NCBI GenBank assembly: GCA_029379385.1
Contig: CM055609.1
Coordinates: 5,208,001-5,272,000 of the forward strand
DNA length: 64,000 nucleotides
Reading direction: 5' to 3'
Source of the DNA: Quillaja saponaria
Taxonomy: Eukaryota; Streptophyta; Magnoliopsida; Fabales; Quillajaceae
The stretch's first letter is position 1; each line of letters starts with the position of its first letter. Positions 1 to 12,160 of this stretch are shown here, piece after piece. A program made the position numbers and the translations under genes. Under the pieces are notes generated by a model. The model ran no database searches, had not been told where the DNA came from, and saw only the letters and a program-made list of their open reading frames with translations.

Positions 1-326
1 TTGTTTCTGTATGAGAGATTCGTTTCCATATGTGTGGAAACCAAATCCATTCGCCCGAAATGGCCGAATCGACATGAATGTTTAATCCTTGATAAGAACT
101 GGCAATTTCTATTGCCTTGTCATCCCTCGAGTACTACAATCATAATTCTCCATTATTTTCCTGTTACATTTACAACTTTATGCTCCCATGTCTTTCTTTA
201 TTATTACCTCTGTTTTCTCCGCATTATATTTTCTTCTTTCCTGTTTGATTAATTTGATACTTGTTATTTCTCTGGAAGTAGATAATCATATGCTAAATCT
301 TTTTTATACAATCCATTTCTGAACAG
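1..326 (+). other. 3' part of an intron of the MAA3-like helicase gene
   Basis: This stretch lies upstream of a clear acceptor (AACAG at 322-326). The helicase motif QYRMHPE, which should immediately precede the residues encoded from 327, is not found here in any frame. I therefore read the stretch as intron, with the preceding exon outside the window. An open frame from base 1 to 252 has no recognisable helicase sequence. Confidence 0.6.
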
Positions 327-1878
327 ATAAGAAGCTTCCCTTCAAGGGAATTTTATGAAGATTCTCTGGAAGATGGAGAGGATGTTAAAGAAAGGACAGA
401 GCGTGAGTGGCACGATTACCGCTGCTTTGGTCCGTTTTGCTTCTTTGACATACATGAGGGACAAGAGTCCCGACCATCTGGAAGTGGCTCATGGATAAAC
501 CTTGACGAGGTTGAATTCGTCCTCCTTTTATATCAAAAACTGGTGACCATGTATCCAGTGCTGAAGTCAGGCAATCAGCTTGCAGTTATATCGCCCTATA
601 GTCAACAAGTCAAGCTCTTCAAAAAACGTTTCGAGGATGCTTCTGGGATGTCATCAGAGAAAGTAGTGGATATCTGTACTGTTGATGGTTGCCAGGTAAT
701 CTAATCTTCTCAATATTTATATATATGTCTTCCATTTCCAGTTTTTTTCTGTAATAATTTAATTAGGATTCTGATGGACACATAAACATGACTACTCTGA
801 TAATTTACTGAATATTTTGGGTCACTGGAATGCATTATATATGAAACCGTGTAGTTTGCAAGATTTACAAACCCTAAACTATTATTAGTATTTTTAATCT
901 ATGTATATTGTAGTACAGCCAAATCTATTTATGTATGCTTTTAAGATTTTATTTATTTATTTATTTATTATTATTTTATTTTTTTGTGAAGACTTGTTGC
1001 TGATTATCCAGCGGTTCCTTCATCTAACTCCCTAACGTATCAGTTTAGCCTTCCTTTATGTTATAGTCCAACTTGCTGGCATGTCAAATGCTGGAGGACT
1101 TAATATCTCCTTTATAATCTGTTCAGGGACGTGAAAAGGATATTGCAATATTTTCATGTGTTAGGGCAAGCAAAGATAGAAGTATAGGTTTTGTGGAGGA
1201 TATACGGAGAATGAATGTCGGGATCACCAGAGCAAAGTCCGCTGTGTTGGTATGGCATCATTTCAGTATTGTACATTACGATTTCCTCCTTTCTGGAAAT
1301 TTCATTTCCCATATATTTCTTAATTGAGAGTTAAGTTTGGCTGTTGTTAATATAGGTGGTAGGATCTGCATCAACATTGAGAAGAAATAAGCACTGGAAT
1401 AAGCTTGTGGAAAGTGCTGAGGAGAGAGATTGTTTATTTAAGGTGATTTATATGACTAGTTCTAGATTTTACTGTTGGCTACATTACTTTCACAACATCA
1501 CGAAAACTTCGTCCCTCTTCTCCATACATCCACTTACTTTTCAGCTGAAATGTTAAAGTGACATGTACACTAACTATTTATGTGGGTGTTTTTGGAACAA
1601 AATTGATAGTAAATGCAAACCCAAATCCAAGTTAACAAATTCTGTTCTGCTTGCAGGTTTCCAAGCCCTATGCCTCATTTTTCAGTGATGAGAATCTGAA
1701 ATCTATGAGAGCAAAGAAGAATGAATTTATATCTCAAATGATGGGGCCATTGTTTGAGATGGATAATAATAATGTACCAGTCATTGACAACGCAGGGGAT
1801 GATCACATGGGACAAGAGGAGAATGACTATGGTGATGCAGATGCAGACATGGATGATGGGGGTTATGATGATGATTAA
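327..1878 (+). CDS. MAA3: Sen1-like RNA/DNA helicase, MAA3 (MAGATAMA 3) type, C-terminal part
   Basis: This is the C-terminal end of a superfamily 1B helicase of the Sen1/UPF1 group, 266 residues from four exons: 327-695, 1127-1249, 1356-1442 and 1657-1878, all with GT-AG borders and all in phase 0. It starts at the conserved IRSFPSREFYE segment just after the QYRMHPE motif. Motif V reads TVDGCQGREKD and is split by an intron between Q and G. Motif VI reads RRMNVGITRAK. The KVSKPYASFFSDENL segment is typical of MAA3 homologues. The protein ends in an acidic tail rich in Asp, Gly and Glu. Sen1-type helicases unwind RNA:DNA hybrids and act in transcription termination; Arabidopsis MAA3 is needed for female gametophyte development. 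Odd point: motif V has Cys where the family usually has Phe (DGFQG). The N-terminal two thirds lie before the window. Confidence 0.9.
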
Positions 1879-3204
1879 TCCAAAACAGAAAAGAAACTAC
1901 ATCTCTTAACATTATTCATGTCTTTGCAAGGCGATATAATGTCCAACATTATTTCTTATGTATATGTTACACAAAAATATGTTCTTATACAACACTTAGA
2001 GAGCTAATTTTTAACTGAGATTAATTGTTATCTCATCAATACTGTTTAAAAGTTGTTGAATACATAAAATTTTTAACCATTAAATTAAATGGTTAATCAA
2101 ATTTTGTTTTTATAAAAACTTGAAATATAATAATTTATCATTTTTAACTGCTGAATTCAATGAAAATCAAGTTATTAAGTGGTATAAGATATAAAATATG
2201 GGTAGAGGGAAATGACATGTTAAGCCTTGTCAAAATGTCCTCGTAAAGAAGGACAAAAGGAATCTCTCGAAATAGTAAAATGAGGTTGGGTGTTAGTGAC
2301 TGCTCAACGATTCGTACCGAATCTTATCGGGACGGCAAAGAAAATAAGGAACCAGCAGCAAAAACCTAAGCCAACCTAAAAAAGGAAAATACCAGTTTTA
2401 AGAGGCAATCAAAATCTTTTTCCATTTCTGGTATGTAATATAAATTCGTACCATTGCCAACTGCCATTCTCAGCGCGTGTCTCTTACTCTGCATGATAGG
2501 GAGAATATGTCTATTTTTCATTTTGCCCCTTTTTCCTCAAGGAATCTGTAAATACATGTTGCCTATAAAAGTATTACTAATTCATAAATATTAAATATTT
2601 AGATTCGAATATTAGAAGAGATCGAATGCTATTTCAATCAAAAAAAGAATAATTGAGTTTAGATATTACCTAATTATTATATTTAAAAAAAAATCCATTA
2701 GAATCGTTAAATAAAAATCTTACATAAATTATGAGGATGAAAAATCTGAAAAAATTTACTAGACTAATTTAAAAGTTAAAATTGAAATTGTTTGGTAAAT
2801 CAATTCATAATTAATTTCTCATTGAAGCACACATGATACTCATTAAAGAATTGTTGATTAATTAGTAACAACAACTTACATTAATCTTGTCCATGTTTCC
2901 CTCATTAAGCAATTTCTCTTTCCAAAGTTCCAAACTACTTAGAGAGAGAAAGTCACTCTTTTGATTTTTCCTCATATGTACTTCAAAATTTTATATATTC
3001 CACTTAATTTATTTTAATTTTAGTTTCTTCTTCTTCTTCTGCTTCTTATAATGTTGTGATGAGCCTACCCCACCTAACAAACTCACTTTCACAGACTCGC
3101 ATCAAAGTAATCCCCAGAAATTGTAAGAAAGCAGAGTGCGTGAGACAGAGTGGTTTGTGTGAGAGTGTGCGTTTGTCTTTCTGATCGATTCCTTAAATTT
3201 CGGC
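1879..3204. other. intergenic: helicase 3' UTR, AT-rich spacer, bZIP promoter and leader
   Basis: The first few hundred bases are probably the helicase 3' UTR. The middle is AT-rich with no coding signal in either strand. A pyrimidine-rich CTT repeat near 3025-3048 and GAGAGTG-rich sequence at 3140-3175 just before the bZIP start look like promoter or leader sequence. No transposon ends were recognised. Confidence 0.4.
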
Positions 3205-6116
3205 ATGGCGTCGTCGAAGGTGGTGACTACGAATACAGATCTGCCACGACAGTCGTCTGTATGTCCCCTCTCAACCATCATCCCCGATCTTCAACCAAAC
3301 CACAATTCCAAAACCTTGGGTTCAGTGAGTATGGATGACCTTCTTAAATCAATTTACTCGGAACCGAGTTCCAATCAAACACAGCTCACACCAGAGTCCA
3401 ATTTTAATTCCGGCGGTGGTGCTGGCGGCGCGTCGATTTCACGTCAAGGTAGTTTGTCACTTCCGGAGGAGATGAGTATCAAGACTGTTGATGAGGTGTG
3501 GAAGGAGATCGTGGAGGGGAGTGATCAGAAGCGCGTGGGTACAGGGGAGGGTTTGGAGGAGATGACTTTGGAGGATTTTTTGACCAAGGCTGGGGCTGTG
3601 AGGGAGGAGGACGTTAGAGGGGATCCTAGACTGGTGGTGGGTCCAGGGAATTATGGTGTGGATGCGGCCATTAATGGTGTCGGCCAGTTTCCGATACCGG
3701 CGCAAGGTGTGGAAGGGTCTTCGATTTTGCCGTTTGGAAATGGGATTGATGGGAGAGTTGTTGGAGCTCCATCTGCAACAGGAAGAGGAAAGAGAAGAGC
3801 GGTGGAGGAGCCACTGGATAAAGCCACGCAACAAAAGCAGAAAAGGATGATAAAAAACAGAGAATCAGCTGCTAGGTCCAGGGAACGCAAGCAGGTCAGT
3901 GTTCTTTTAGTAAATTCAATCAATGAAAGAGTTCCATTTTGTGGTTGCTGTTTGGCAACTTGGAAAATTGAAGACAATGAAAGAAAAATGAAGATGATAC
4001 TTTAGCTTCAGATACTGCATTTTCCAAGATGAAAATTTTATCCCAGTAAAGTTTAAATTGGGAACTAATTGAATTGCTTGAATACAGAATCATTGGGTCC
4101 AAAGGGGACTACAATTTCCTCTCTAAGGCTGATCTGTTTGGAAACTGAAAATTCACCTGTAGCAGCATTGAATAGTGGTGTTCTAAGCTCAATTTCTTTT
4201 AATTAATCATCTTTAAAGCCTCACTGTGTTCTTTTCAGTATTTCCCTGCGGCAACCAAAGGGTAATCAGTTGTTCCCTTTTGAATCTGATATTTGGAAAT
4301 TTGGTTCTTTGTAGGCTTACACAGTTGAGCTAGAATCTCTAGTTACACACCTGGAGAAAGAGAATGCACGTCTATTACGAGAAGAGGTATAGTTTTAAGT
4401 GGCAGAGTTAATTGTGGCATGTGCATTGCATTTGATTTTCAAGCACTACATTGTACTCAACATGCAGTAATGAATCAACATAAAATCAATAGCTATGTCT
4501 CCCTTTCACCTTTTTATTCTCATTCTGATTTTCTGCACATTTGCTCTTATGGTGGTAAGCTTTCAGAATATGGTTTTAATTGGCGGAGCCATGGCTTGTG
4601 CAGTGCATGTAAATTATTATGTAGTCTGTATACATTATCGCTAAGAGAAACTTGAAATATTGTGGATTATATCACATACACATGATTGATATTTTATTAA
4701 AAGCAGGGTTTTCTTTTGGCCCTTATCTAATAAAATTTTTGGAACTTCACTGTAGAGTTTTACATGTTGATAATTGTATTAATGATATTGATAATGAATC
4801 CTTGAGTATTACTGGAATTATTTCCATTCTTATAGATTTGTAATGATTTCTTCAGAAGTTTCTGAGATTCAAATTCTGGATGCAGGCTGATGAGAACAAG
4901 GAGAGGTTGAAGCAGGTATGTATTTTGGAGTTCTAAGATTTTTTTTTTACACTACAGAATGTTTGTACATACATGAATCAAGGACTGGGTGTATTCATCT
5001 GATTTTGCCTTTGTTTGCTGAGGATTCTGATGTGTGCCTCTAAATATGAATATTGTATATGTACATGTAGTTTTTGCCTGTTGTATATTATGCTCACCAG
5101 ATACAATAAGGTTTCCATCCATTCTTAGTCTCATTCGTTCATCAGGAACAGAAAATTCTTTCCACCCACAACCTGCAGACACATGATTTCCATGTATCCA
5201 AAGATTATGACCCCCTGGAAAGACAAGTTTTCCATGCATTCGGAAAATACAGAAGTTGTGCTGACCCTCCCTCCAATTTGATTATTGATATACCTTCAAG
5301 AGCTCCTGGATTTGATAAAACTCAGCTCATTATCTCTGGTTTAACACAACCATCAAAAAGCATAAAAGAATATGGTTTATTTTGCTTTGACATTGTTACT
5401 TGATGCTTTATGGTACATTAAGGAGTGTGCTAATGGTGAATTAAGAATGCTAGTACTCTGTATACATATTGTCTATTAACATAATACAGTAGAAGGCAAC
5501 TGCAATTGGTATGTTCTCAATTTCTTCGTACTCTATCTATTTCAAATTTTAATAGACAACAGATATTTTGTTAAGCTAGATTTCATGGACCAGTTTGCCA
5601 TCCCTCCTCCGACTCACTCTCCTTATTTGCTGTAATTATGTTATTTAATTCATTATTGAGAACTTCTTCATTTGATTTTATCTTTCAATACTTCACAACT
5701 TTCTGCCCTGGTTGTTCTTCATTTCACTAGCTACCTATTCTTAGGTACATTTGATAAGTTATACTAAGAAGCTGCCTTGCTTACTCTCTGTGAATCTTTG
5801 GTGTTGTCCATCACAAAAACCATATGATGGCATTGGCATGGTCACTAGAAAAATGAATAATATACAAAAAGCTACTGTAGTTCAGATGAATACTTGAAAT
5901 ATATTTTCTACTACATTATAACCTTACACAGCTCATTCTCTGTGAAGTATACTCCCCCAAATTCATTGCTTTTATCTTCCTTTAAGCATTTCAATGATTT
6001 ACATGTTAGTTCCGTTAACTCATTTTTCTTAACAGCTCTTGGAAAACCTCATTCCAGTTGTGGAGAAGCGTAGACCGTCACGAATGCTTCGGAGAGTGCA
6101 TTCAATGCAATGGTAA
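3205..6116 (+). CDS. GBF4: group A bZIP transcription factor, GBF4-like (ABI5/AREB family)
   Basis: This 290-residue nuclear DNA-binding protein comes from four exons: 3205-3894, 4315-4386, 4886-4915 and 6036-6116 (phase 0 junctions). Conserved group A blocks are visible: SMDDLLKSIY at residues 42-51, RQGSLSLPEEM through KTVDEVWKEI at 80-102, and EEMTLEDFLTKAG at 118-130; the R-x-x-S site is of the kind SnRK2 kinases phosphorylate. The basic region holds N218-x7-R226, followed by zipper leucines at 236, 243 and 250. The C-terminus LRRVHSMQW and the short length match GBF4 rather than the longer ABFs. The family binds ABRE/G-box (ACGT) sites in abscisic acid responses. The start was chosen because MASSK opens the frame that runs into all conserved blocks. 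Intron 3 is 1.1 kb and holds an antisense exon-like fragment. Family is certain; orthology to GBF4 is likely. Confidence 0.9.
5098..5214 (-). pseudogene. isolated antisense exon-like fragment inside intron 3 of the bZIP gene
   Basis: On the minus strand this 117-base segment is preceded by a pyrimidine tract ending TTTCCAG and followed by GTGAGC, so it has both splice borders of an exon. It is open in one frame for 39 residues (reading in part CGWKEFSVPDERMRLRMDG) and starts and ends at the same codon phase. I do not recognise the family. No neighbouring minus-strand exons were found, so it is probably a captured exon left by a transposition or an old gene fragment. Confidence 0.4.
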
Positions 6117-7482
6117 ATCTGCTCTCTGGTCAGTATATAGGTGGAGACTGGTTTCTATGGCCTGCTATAGGAAGTAACTTGATGGAGCTAGAAGATATAT
6201 ATTGCGGATATAGAAAGAAAATAGGAAAAAAAGAGAGGAACTAAATAGAAAGTATAGTTGGGGTTAGTTTACATTTGCTGCTTATATTTTAGAATCTGTG
6301 GAAGTTAATTTGAAAAGAGAATCTAGTTGCAGCCAAATAATGAAGTAATTCCATTCAGGCAGGAGATTAATGGTCAGTTATCCACAACTTACTGAGAGTT
6401 ATGGTTGATCTGGTGAGTTTTGCTTAGACTGGTATTGTGGAAAAACTGAATAAAGAGAGGAGAGAAACAAAGGTATTCTACTATTGTAGGCAGCAGCTCC
6501 AGTACTTATTGACTAGTCTAATATTAGGCACAAGGAGGCTCCAGTTCCTTTTACAAAGTCATACAAAGTGCTTCCAGTTCTCTTTGTGAAAATATACTCT
6601 AAGGCAGACAATGATATTCAAAAAGATTAATGCCATAATTTTGTTAGAAATTCACCAGGCCAGCTTGTTATTAAATTATAATAAGGCTGCAGATCTTTTT
6701 AATGATTGGTCCACTTGTTAATAAAAAATTTAACTGTGTAAATGATTACTATATATATTTATATACCTAAATCCTAATTACTAAGAGTTTTTATATTAAT
6801 GATTGAGAAATCATCTGCCAAATGCTACATTTTTTTTTTTCAAAATTCTTAATTCGTATTTGTTTAGCTGTAATCTAAAGGTCACACTTGGATCTACAAA
6901 TAGTTCTTTAGTGCTAGAATTCCAAATAATCTAGAAGAGAAGAAAAAGGAAAAGTTAAAAAGAAAAGTATTTTTATTGATGGAAATGGCAAGTGGAAAAT
7001 GTTGGCAATGGTTATGACCATTAAAAACGCAGTCGTTTCTGGTGATTTATTTATAGTTGCCAATATTGATACAAATCCTTCATCTCTAAGTGTTAAAACT
7101 CAACGAAGAAGAATATGAAGGAAAAAAGAGATCATATGTTATATAATTCTTTGTTCAATTCAAAGCTAATGAGAAAAATACATAATAAACTTCATGTTAA
7201 AACTTTGTGAAAGTTCTTCTTCTGCCTCAAAAATTTATTAAATTAAAAATTAGAGTTTCATAGAGACATAGAGACATATTGACTTGTATTTAATAGTATC
7301 TCTTAAGCCTAACAGAGACTTGCATGGAAGTTTGACATAATGAGAAACTGTCCATTAAAATGGGGGTATGTATCTCTTGTTGGTGTCCCCTGAGTTTAAG
7401 GAAGAGACATGAATGTTAGGTTAGAAAGATATAAATGTTTATGTTGAGTACGTACGTAGAGCTAATTAAGGAAGTGATCTCT
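6117..7482. other. intergenic: bZIP 3' UTR and promoter of the first cysteine-peptide gene
   Basis: No gene is seen. Bases up to about 6650 probably include the bZIP 3' UTR. The rest is AT-rich. The copy of GAAGAGACAT at 7401-7410 belongs to the promoter of the following peptide gene. Confidence 0.4.
7401..7410 (+). promoter_or_regulatory. GAAGAGACAT element upstream of a cysteine-peptide gene
   Basis: The decamer GAAGAGACAT lies 73 bases before the likely start codon at 7483. The same decamer recurs upstream of other members of this peptide family at 42914, 56289 and 58881, and in a one-mismatch form at 49110. Its role is inferred only from recurrence. Confidence 0.4.
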
Positions 7483-7797
7483 ATGAGAAAACCCTTATTA
7501 GTAACCATGATTAGGGTTTTAATTATTATGCTTATGTTAATTAATGTTCCACAAGGCAATGGTTCTGTCATCAATTTTGCTCATCTTCCTGCAACTTCTC
7601 CTCCGGTTCTTCGTCGTAGTGCTCCTGATCATCTGATAGATTTTTACATGGCAGGTGTGGATGATGAATTCAAACAGAGAATGTGTAAGAGGAAATGCCA
7701 AGATAAATATAAACACTTAAAAATGGGTAGTTTTAAAGTACTTCAGATGTTTATATGTGTGATAGATTGTTTAAATCTTAGTGTACCCTTTCCATAA
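7483..7797 (+). CDS. small secreted cysteine peptide, alpha-hairpinin-like (family member 1)
   Basis: A 104-residue precursor in a single exon. Residues 1 to about 26 (MRKPLLVT then a hydrophobic run) look like a signal peptide, followed by a linker with proline (PATSPPVLRR) and a basic C-terminal core with C68-x3-C72-x19-C92-x3-C96. This C-x3-C/C-x3-C spacing is the hallmark of alpha-hairpinins, two helices held by two disulfides, known as plant antimicrobial and protease-inhibitor peptides. An in-frame ATG exists 16 codons earlier (7435), but paralogues in this window begin with M-K-K-P/L-L-V-like sequence, so 7483 is preferred. Function is inferred from the cysteine pattern only; no closer family was recognised. 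Confidence 0.65.
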   Translation: MRKPLLVTMIRVLIIMLMLINVPQGNGSVINFAHLPATSPPVLRRSAPDHLIDFYMAGVDDEFKQRMCKRKCQDKYKHLKMGSFKVLQMFICVIDCLNLSVPFP

Positions 7798-9261
7798 TTC
7801 AAAAACCCAGCAGTACTGCAAACTTGTAAATTAATTTCACAATTTTTGCAAAACGGTGCATCACTCCTGGGTTCATATATGCGAGTATTGCGTGCATGTT
7901 CAAATTCCACTATTAACGGATCAATGTATTTTTGTTATTTTCTCTTTAACTATGAGTTGTTTTTTCATCTTATTGTAGTTCTATAAAATTGTAATACTTG
8001 GATTGTAGTCCTTCACTATTAGGGGTGTACAACCAATCGGGTGGGTTGGGTTTGAGAAAAATCTCACTCCACCCAAGCAAGATAGGTTGACAGAAATTTC
8101 ACTCAAGTTTTGAAGTTGAGGTGGAAGAGTGCTTAAAAACTCATATGGGTCGGTTGGGTTGATCGAGTTACTTTTTATTGTTGAAACTTATTGAATAATA
8201 ATTTTGACACATAAAAATTGTAAAATTAAAAAAATCTAAGTTATATAATATTTGAACTAAAAATAAACATAAATAATATTATTTTAACATTTGTTAAAAT
8301 GTTAAAATAAGACAAATATAATTTACAATAATGTATATTGAACACGGAATATAAATTCAGATTAAATATAATATAATAAGGTTAAAATCAATATCAATGT
8401 TGTCATGTATTGCAATACTCTAAATTGAATTTGATCATATTTTTTAGATATAAAAAATAATTTGAAAATATTAATATTAATATCAGGTGGGAACGGATGC
8501 TTTTAAGTTGATTTTTTTTTTTTTAAATAGACTTGGCCCAAAGATAAAAGAATAAAGAGTCAGCTAACATAAAACTAGGTTTAATCGGATGTTGGGTTTC
8601 AGAGTTAGCCGGATCAATATGAGTTAATCAAGTTTTTTGCACACCCCTATCAATTGTATTGTAATTAATAGATGATGTATATCTATGTAGGAAAAAAAAA
8701 CACACACGATGATTGTTTGCTTTGCTACATTTTTTTTATTAATTATTAGAATTTTTTATTATTTCATAAATGATTATATAATGAATTTGTTTTCTAATTT
8801 TATATTATGTAATTTAAAAAAAAAAATTATTTCACTTAATTAATATTTTAAACATAAAACTAAATATAAAAACTAAGGGTAAAAGTGACATAAATTGCCA
8901 TTATAAAATTTATGATTTATTTGAAAAGAAAATTTAAAGGTAAGAATGTTTTAGAATGTAAATTTATTGTATGATTTATTTGAAATATAAATAGAGAAGT
9001 ACTTTCTCTAACTTTTTAAGCTTTTAATTTCATTTTTTGGTGTCTATTTTTTATTTCCTCTCTTTTAAAACGCTCAATAAAGGAGATGTGAAATTGAGGA
9101 AATGAATGTCTCCTAATATTTTGTTTTGACAAGGAACAATGAAAAATTGATTAATAACTTGATATGTGTAGGGTACATCAAGATGGAAGGCATCCATATT
9201 AATTAACAAAAACACGAATTTCGATCAGAATTCAATTCATCAATAACATTACTTTATTATA
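7798..9261. other. intergenic, AT-rich, with a small DNA-transposon-like element
   Basis: No coding sequence was seen. An element with short terminal inverted repeats occupies 8021-8648. The rest is AT-rich spacer with poly-A and poly-T tracts. Confidence 0.4.
8021..8648. mobile_element. non-autonomous DNA transposon-like element (MITE-like) with AGGGGTGT termini
   Basis: The left end reads AGGGGTGTACAA and the reverse complement of the right end reads AGGGGTGTGCAA, giving 12-base terminal inverted repeats with one mismatch. The 628-base interior is non-coding. I could not see a convincing target-site duplication, so the superfamily (hAT is possible) stays open. Confidence 0.5.
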
Positions 9262-10664
9262 CTAGCTTTTGTGACATATGCATTGTGTGTGAATCTTGTT
9301 TATGATATATATATATATATATATGTTCATCAATAATTGATATACATTTCAAGAAATTACAGTTTGTAAAAAACAATTAGATATGTTATAAATATGAAGT
9401 ATTATAAATTATGGTTAATTCATACTATAAACATATTATTTTATTTTATTTTTTAAAAAACCTAAGGGTTGAAGATAATTAATACAATAATATTATAATC
9501 ATAAAAACAATACTCATAATTTATATTTTTTTTCATAGAATTTTTTTAAAATAATTTATAATACTAAAATTATTCATAAATATCAAGAAATTATTTTTAA
9601 AAATTAATTTAAATATATAGTTATTTTAAAAAAATTCTATAGAATGAGAAAGAATTAATATAATAATATTATAATCATAAAACTATATTCTTAATATTTC
9701 TTATCATTCATAGTAGTTCAAAAGACAATTAATTTATAATATTAAATTATTTGTAACTTATGAAATTAAAATAGTTAGAAATTCAATATTAAATTCTATT
9801 GATATACAGTTATTTACAAATTATAGACTTATTAATATTGAAAAGAATTAGGATAAAAAAAATAATAGTCATAAAATAATTATCAATTATATCAATATTA
9901 AAATAACGAAAAATTATGAAAGTAATAAAATAAAAAAGTAGAATATTGCAAGAAAAATAACAATTAAAAAGTATTTATGTAATAGTAAAAACTCATAGAG
10001 GATTTAGAAAAATAAAATTTCTTCCATTAAAAGTTAAAACAACAATATATAATCATGGAAACTATACTCTAAATATTTTTATTTAACAAAATATTTCATA
10101 AATTTGAGAAAAAGTAAAAGAAATTATAATTATTAGGAAGCTATTAAATAAAAAATTTGAAAAAAAATAATATTAACTAATATTGACATATAATTATTGA
10201 AAAAATATAAATTTTCAATGATATAAAAGTTGAAAAATAATATTATAATAATAAAAACTATACTCTTGATATTTTTTTTAATTCATATTAATTTTTAAAA
10301 TTTAAATTCTTAAATTTGAGAAAAACTAAAAATAATTAAGATTATTAGTTACTTATTAAATAAATAAATAAATAAAATTCAATTTTAATTGCTCTTGATA
10401 TATAACTACTAAAAAAATTTAGATTTATTAATATTGAGAAGAATAGGTAAAAAATAAATGAATACTCCTAAAATAATTATAATTCTATTAATATTAAAAT
10501 AGAGAAAAAATAGAAAAAAGTAAAAATTAAAAAAATTAAAAATAGTAGTCTATTTGAAGCCAAATAACAACTAACATAAACGATGTAGTAATACAAACTT
10601 ATAAGGAGTATAAAAAGAAATAAAAAGACTTCTACCTCTAAGGATCTTTTATATATAGTATAGA
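9262..10664 (-). mobile_element. non-autonomous Helitron-like element, copy 1
   Basis: Read on the minus strand, the element starts with TCTATACTATATATAAAAG at 10664 and ends with AAAAGCTAG at 9262, and is flanked by A and T, as expected for Helitron insertion into an AT dinucleotide with a CTRR 3' end. Its 3' 100 bases and its 5' region are homologous to two other elements at 40762-41353 and 43605-44830 on the plus strand. The interior is very AT-rich and contains several degenerate copies of a unit around AATAATATTATAATCATAAA. It encodes no protein. Confidence 0.65.
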
Positions 10665-10878
10665 TATGTTTTAACTGTCATTCAGTTTTGAAAATAATAT
10701 TAAAACTTACAAAATCAAATTATCATATTGACCAAAAACCAAATTTAAAATAAATAAATAAATAAATAAACCTCATGTACATATATAACGAGAGAATGGA
10801 CTATTATAAATAGGCAGTGGAGCTATAATTGGAATCAAACTAATTAACTTCCAAATAAAAGATTTTAGACATCGCAAT

Positions 10879-11202
10879 ATGGATGGAAATGTTGGAATTA
10901 GGACAGTGTTGGTGTTGGTAACTGTGATTATTGCAATAAATTCAGAATTAGTAGTTTTTGTTGCAAAACTAGAGAATGGCAAAGATCATAACAAAAATCA
11001 TCATATTCATCTTTCTAACTCATCTTCTCCAGTCGATAGTGGCAGAACTCGTGGGACTAGCTTCCATAGATTAGTCAAAATATGCGATAGAAAAGTGCAA
11101 AAAAAAAAAATAAATAAAAAATATCGAGGTGAACCTCCTAGAAATATTTTATTGAGGTCTTGTTATGAAGATTGTTTACGTCATCACTATATATTTTATT
11201 GA
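10879..11202 (+). CDS. small secreted cysteine peptide, family member 2, second core cysteine replaced
   Basis: A 107-residue single-exon precursor. It has a hydrophobic N-terminus (residues 8-29), a His/Asn/Ser-rich linker and a basic C-terminal core. The family spacing is visible as C69-x3-V73-x21-C95-x3-C99: the second cysteine position holds valine, so only one of the two hairpin disulfides could form. A TATAAATA box is present at 10805-10812. The GAAGAGACAT element of other members is not seen here. Membership rests on architecture, position and the second C-x3-C pair; the changed residue may mean a decaying gene or an altered peptide. Confidence 0.55.
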   Translation: MDGNVGIRTVLVLVTVIIAINSELVVFVAKLENGKDHNKNHHIHLSNSSSPVDSGRTRGTSFHRLVKICDRKVQKKKINKKYRGEPPRNILLRSCYEDCLRHHYIFY

Positions 11203-12160
11203 AGTCTTGTTTTGACAATTGTAAACTTGCAATCTGACTGTAGGTAAATTTGTTAAAATCCAGACATGATTGATATGGTTTATGTCATCATTATTTGTGA
11301 CTGTCTTTTTATATAAGTATTTTCTGTTAGATAGATTATAATATAAGTCGTAAGTAGAATGTCTTTTCATAAATAGTAATGTATGTGAAAAGATATAACT
11401 ACTGAATTCAATAGTTATAATTTGTTGGTACCAAAAAACATAACTAATGAATTAAAAGTTATAATTTATTATATTAAAAGTTATGACTGTTGAATACATG
11501 ACTATTCATTTTTTATATATAAATAGCTTCCATAAGTAGTTGAGAATAATTATGAATAACAAGATGTTAAGAGATTTTGTTGGATCCTAGAAGAACCTTG
11601 TCTGTAATCCTCAAATTAGAAGAGTATGCAAGAAATATCTCTTTAATTATAGTAATTGATGTTAGTAATAAATAACACTTTCTTAGCCATTGACAAAATA
11701 TATTATGCATTGATAATAATAATAATAATAATAAAATCACTTTAAACATAACACATGTATATGTTCAATTTGTTAGAAAATCGTTCAACGAGTGTATTTG
11801 CATGTTAATTACATATAAACACACTAAACCATTAATTTACATCTAAAAGCTTAATTAACTTTGATTTGATCAGTTTCCCTCCATCCATGCACCACCCCCT
11901 CTTTATTAAAATGATGATCAAGAACGAATTAGGTTAAGCCACAAGTTATTTTATTCTAATTAAGATCGTAAAACATCTTTTCGTCCTAACTTATAGACAT
12001 GGTTAACTAAAATCAACAAGGTAAAACAACCATTCATATATTTGTTCACCATTAGCTTAATTATTCAATTAACTGTTTGGAATATTAATTAATAGAGAGA
12101 TCGATCCAACTTACAAATAATAAATTTCTTGGGAGATGCTAGCTAGCTAGTTAGGAGACC
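11203..12160. other. intergenic between peptide genes
   Basis: AT-rich sequence without a coding signal. It contains a short ATA/AAT microsatellite near 11714-11735. The last 150 bases before 12161 probably hold the promoter of the next peptide gene. Confidence 0.35.

Noticed and set aside
1..252. Open frame from base 1 as a helicase exon
   Set aside because: The sequence after the first few residues does not resemble the helicase, and the required QYRMHP motif is absent. It fits an intron better.
3457..3977. Long open frames on both strands overlapping bZIP exon 1
   Set aside because: They are antisense or shifted readings of a well-supported exon with conserved bZIP motifs, and they lack any recognisable domain.
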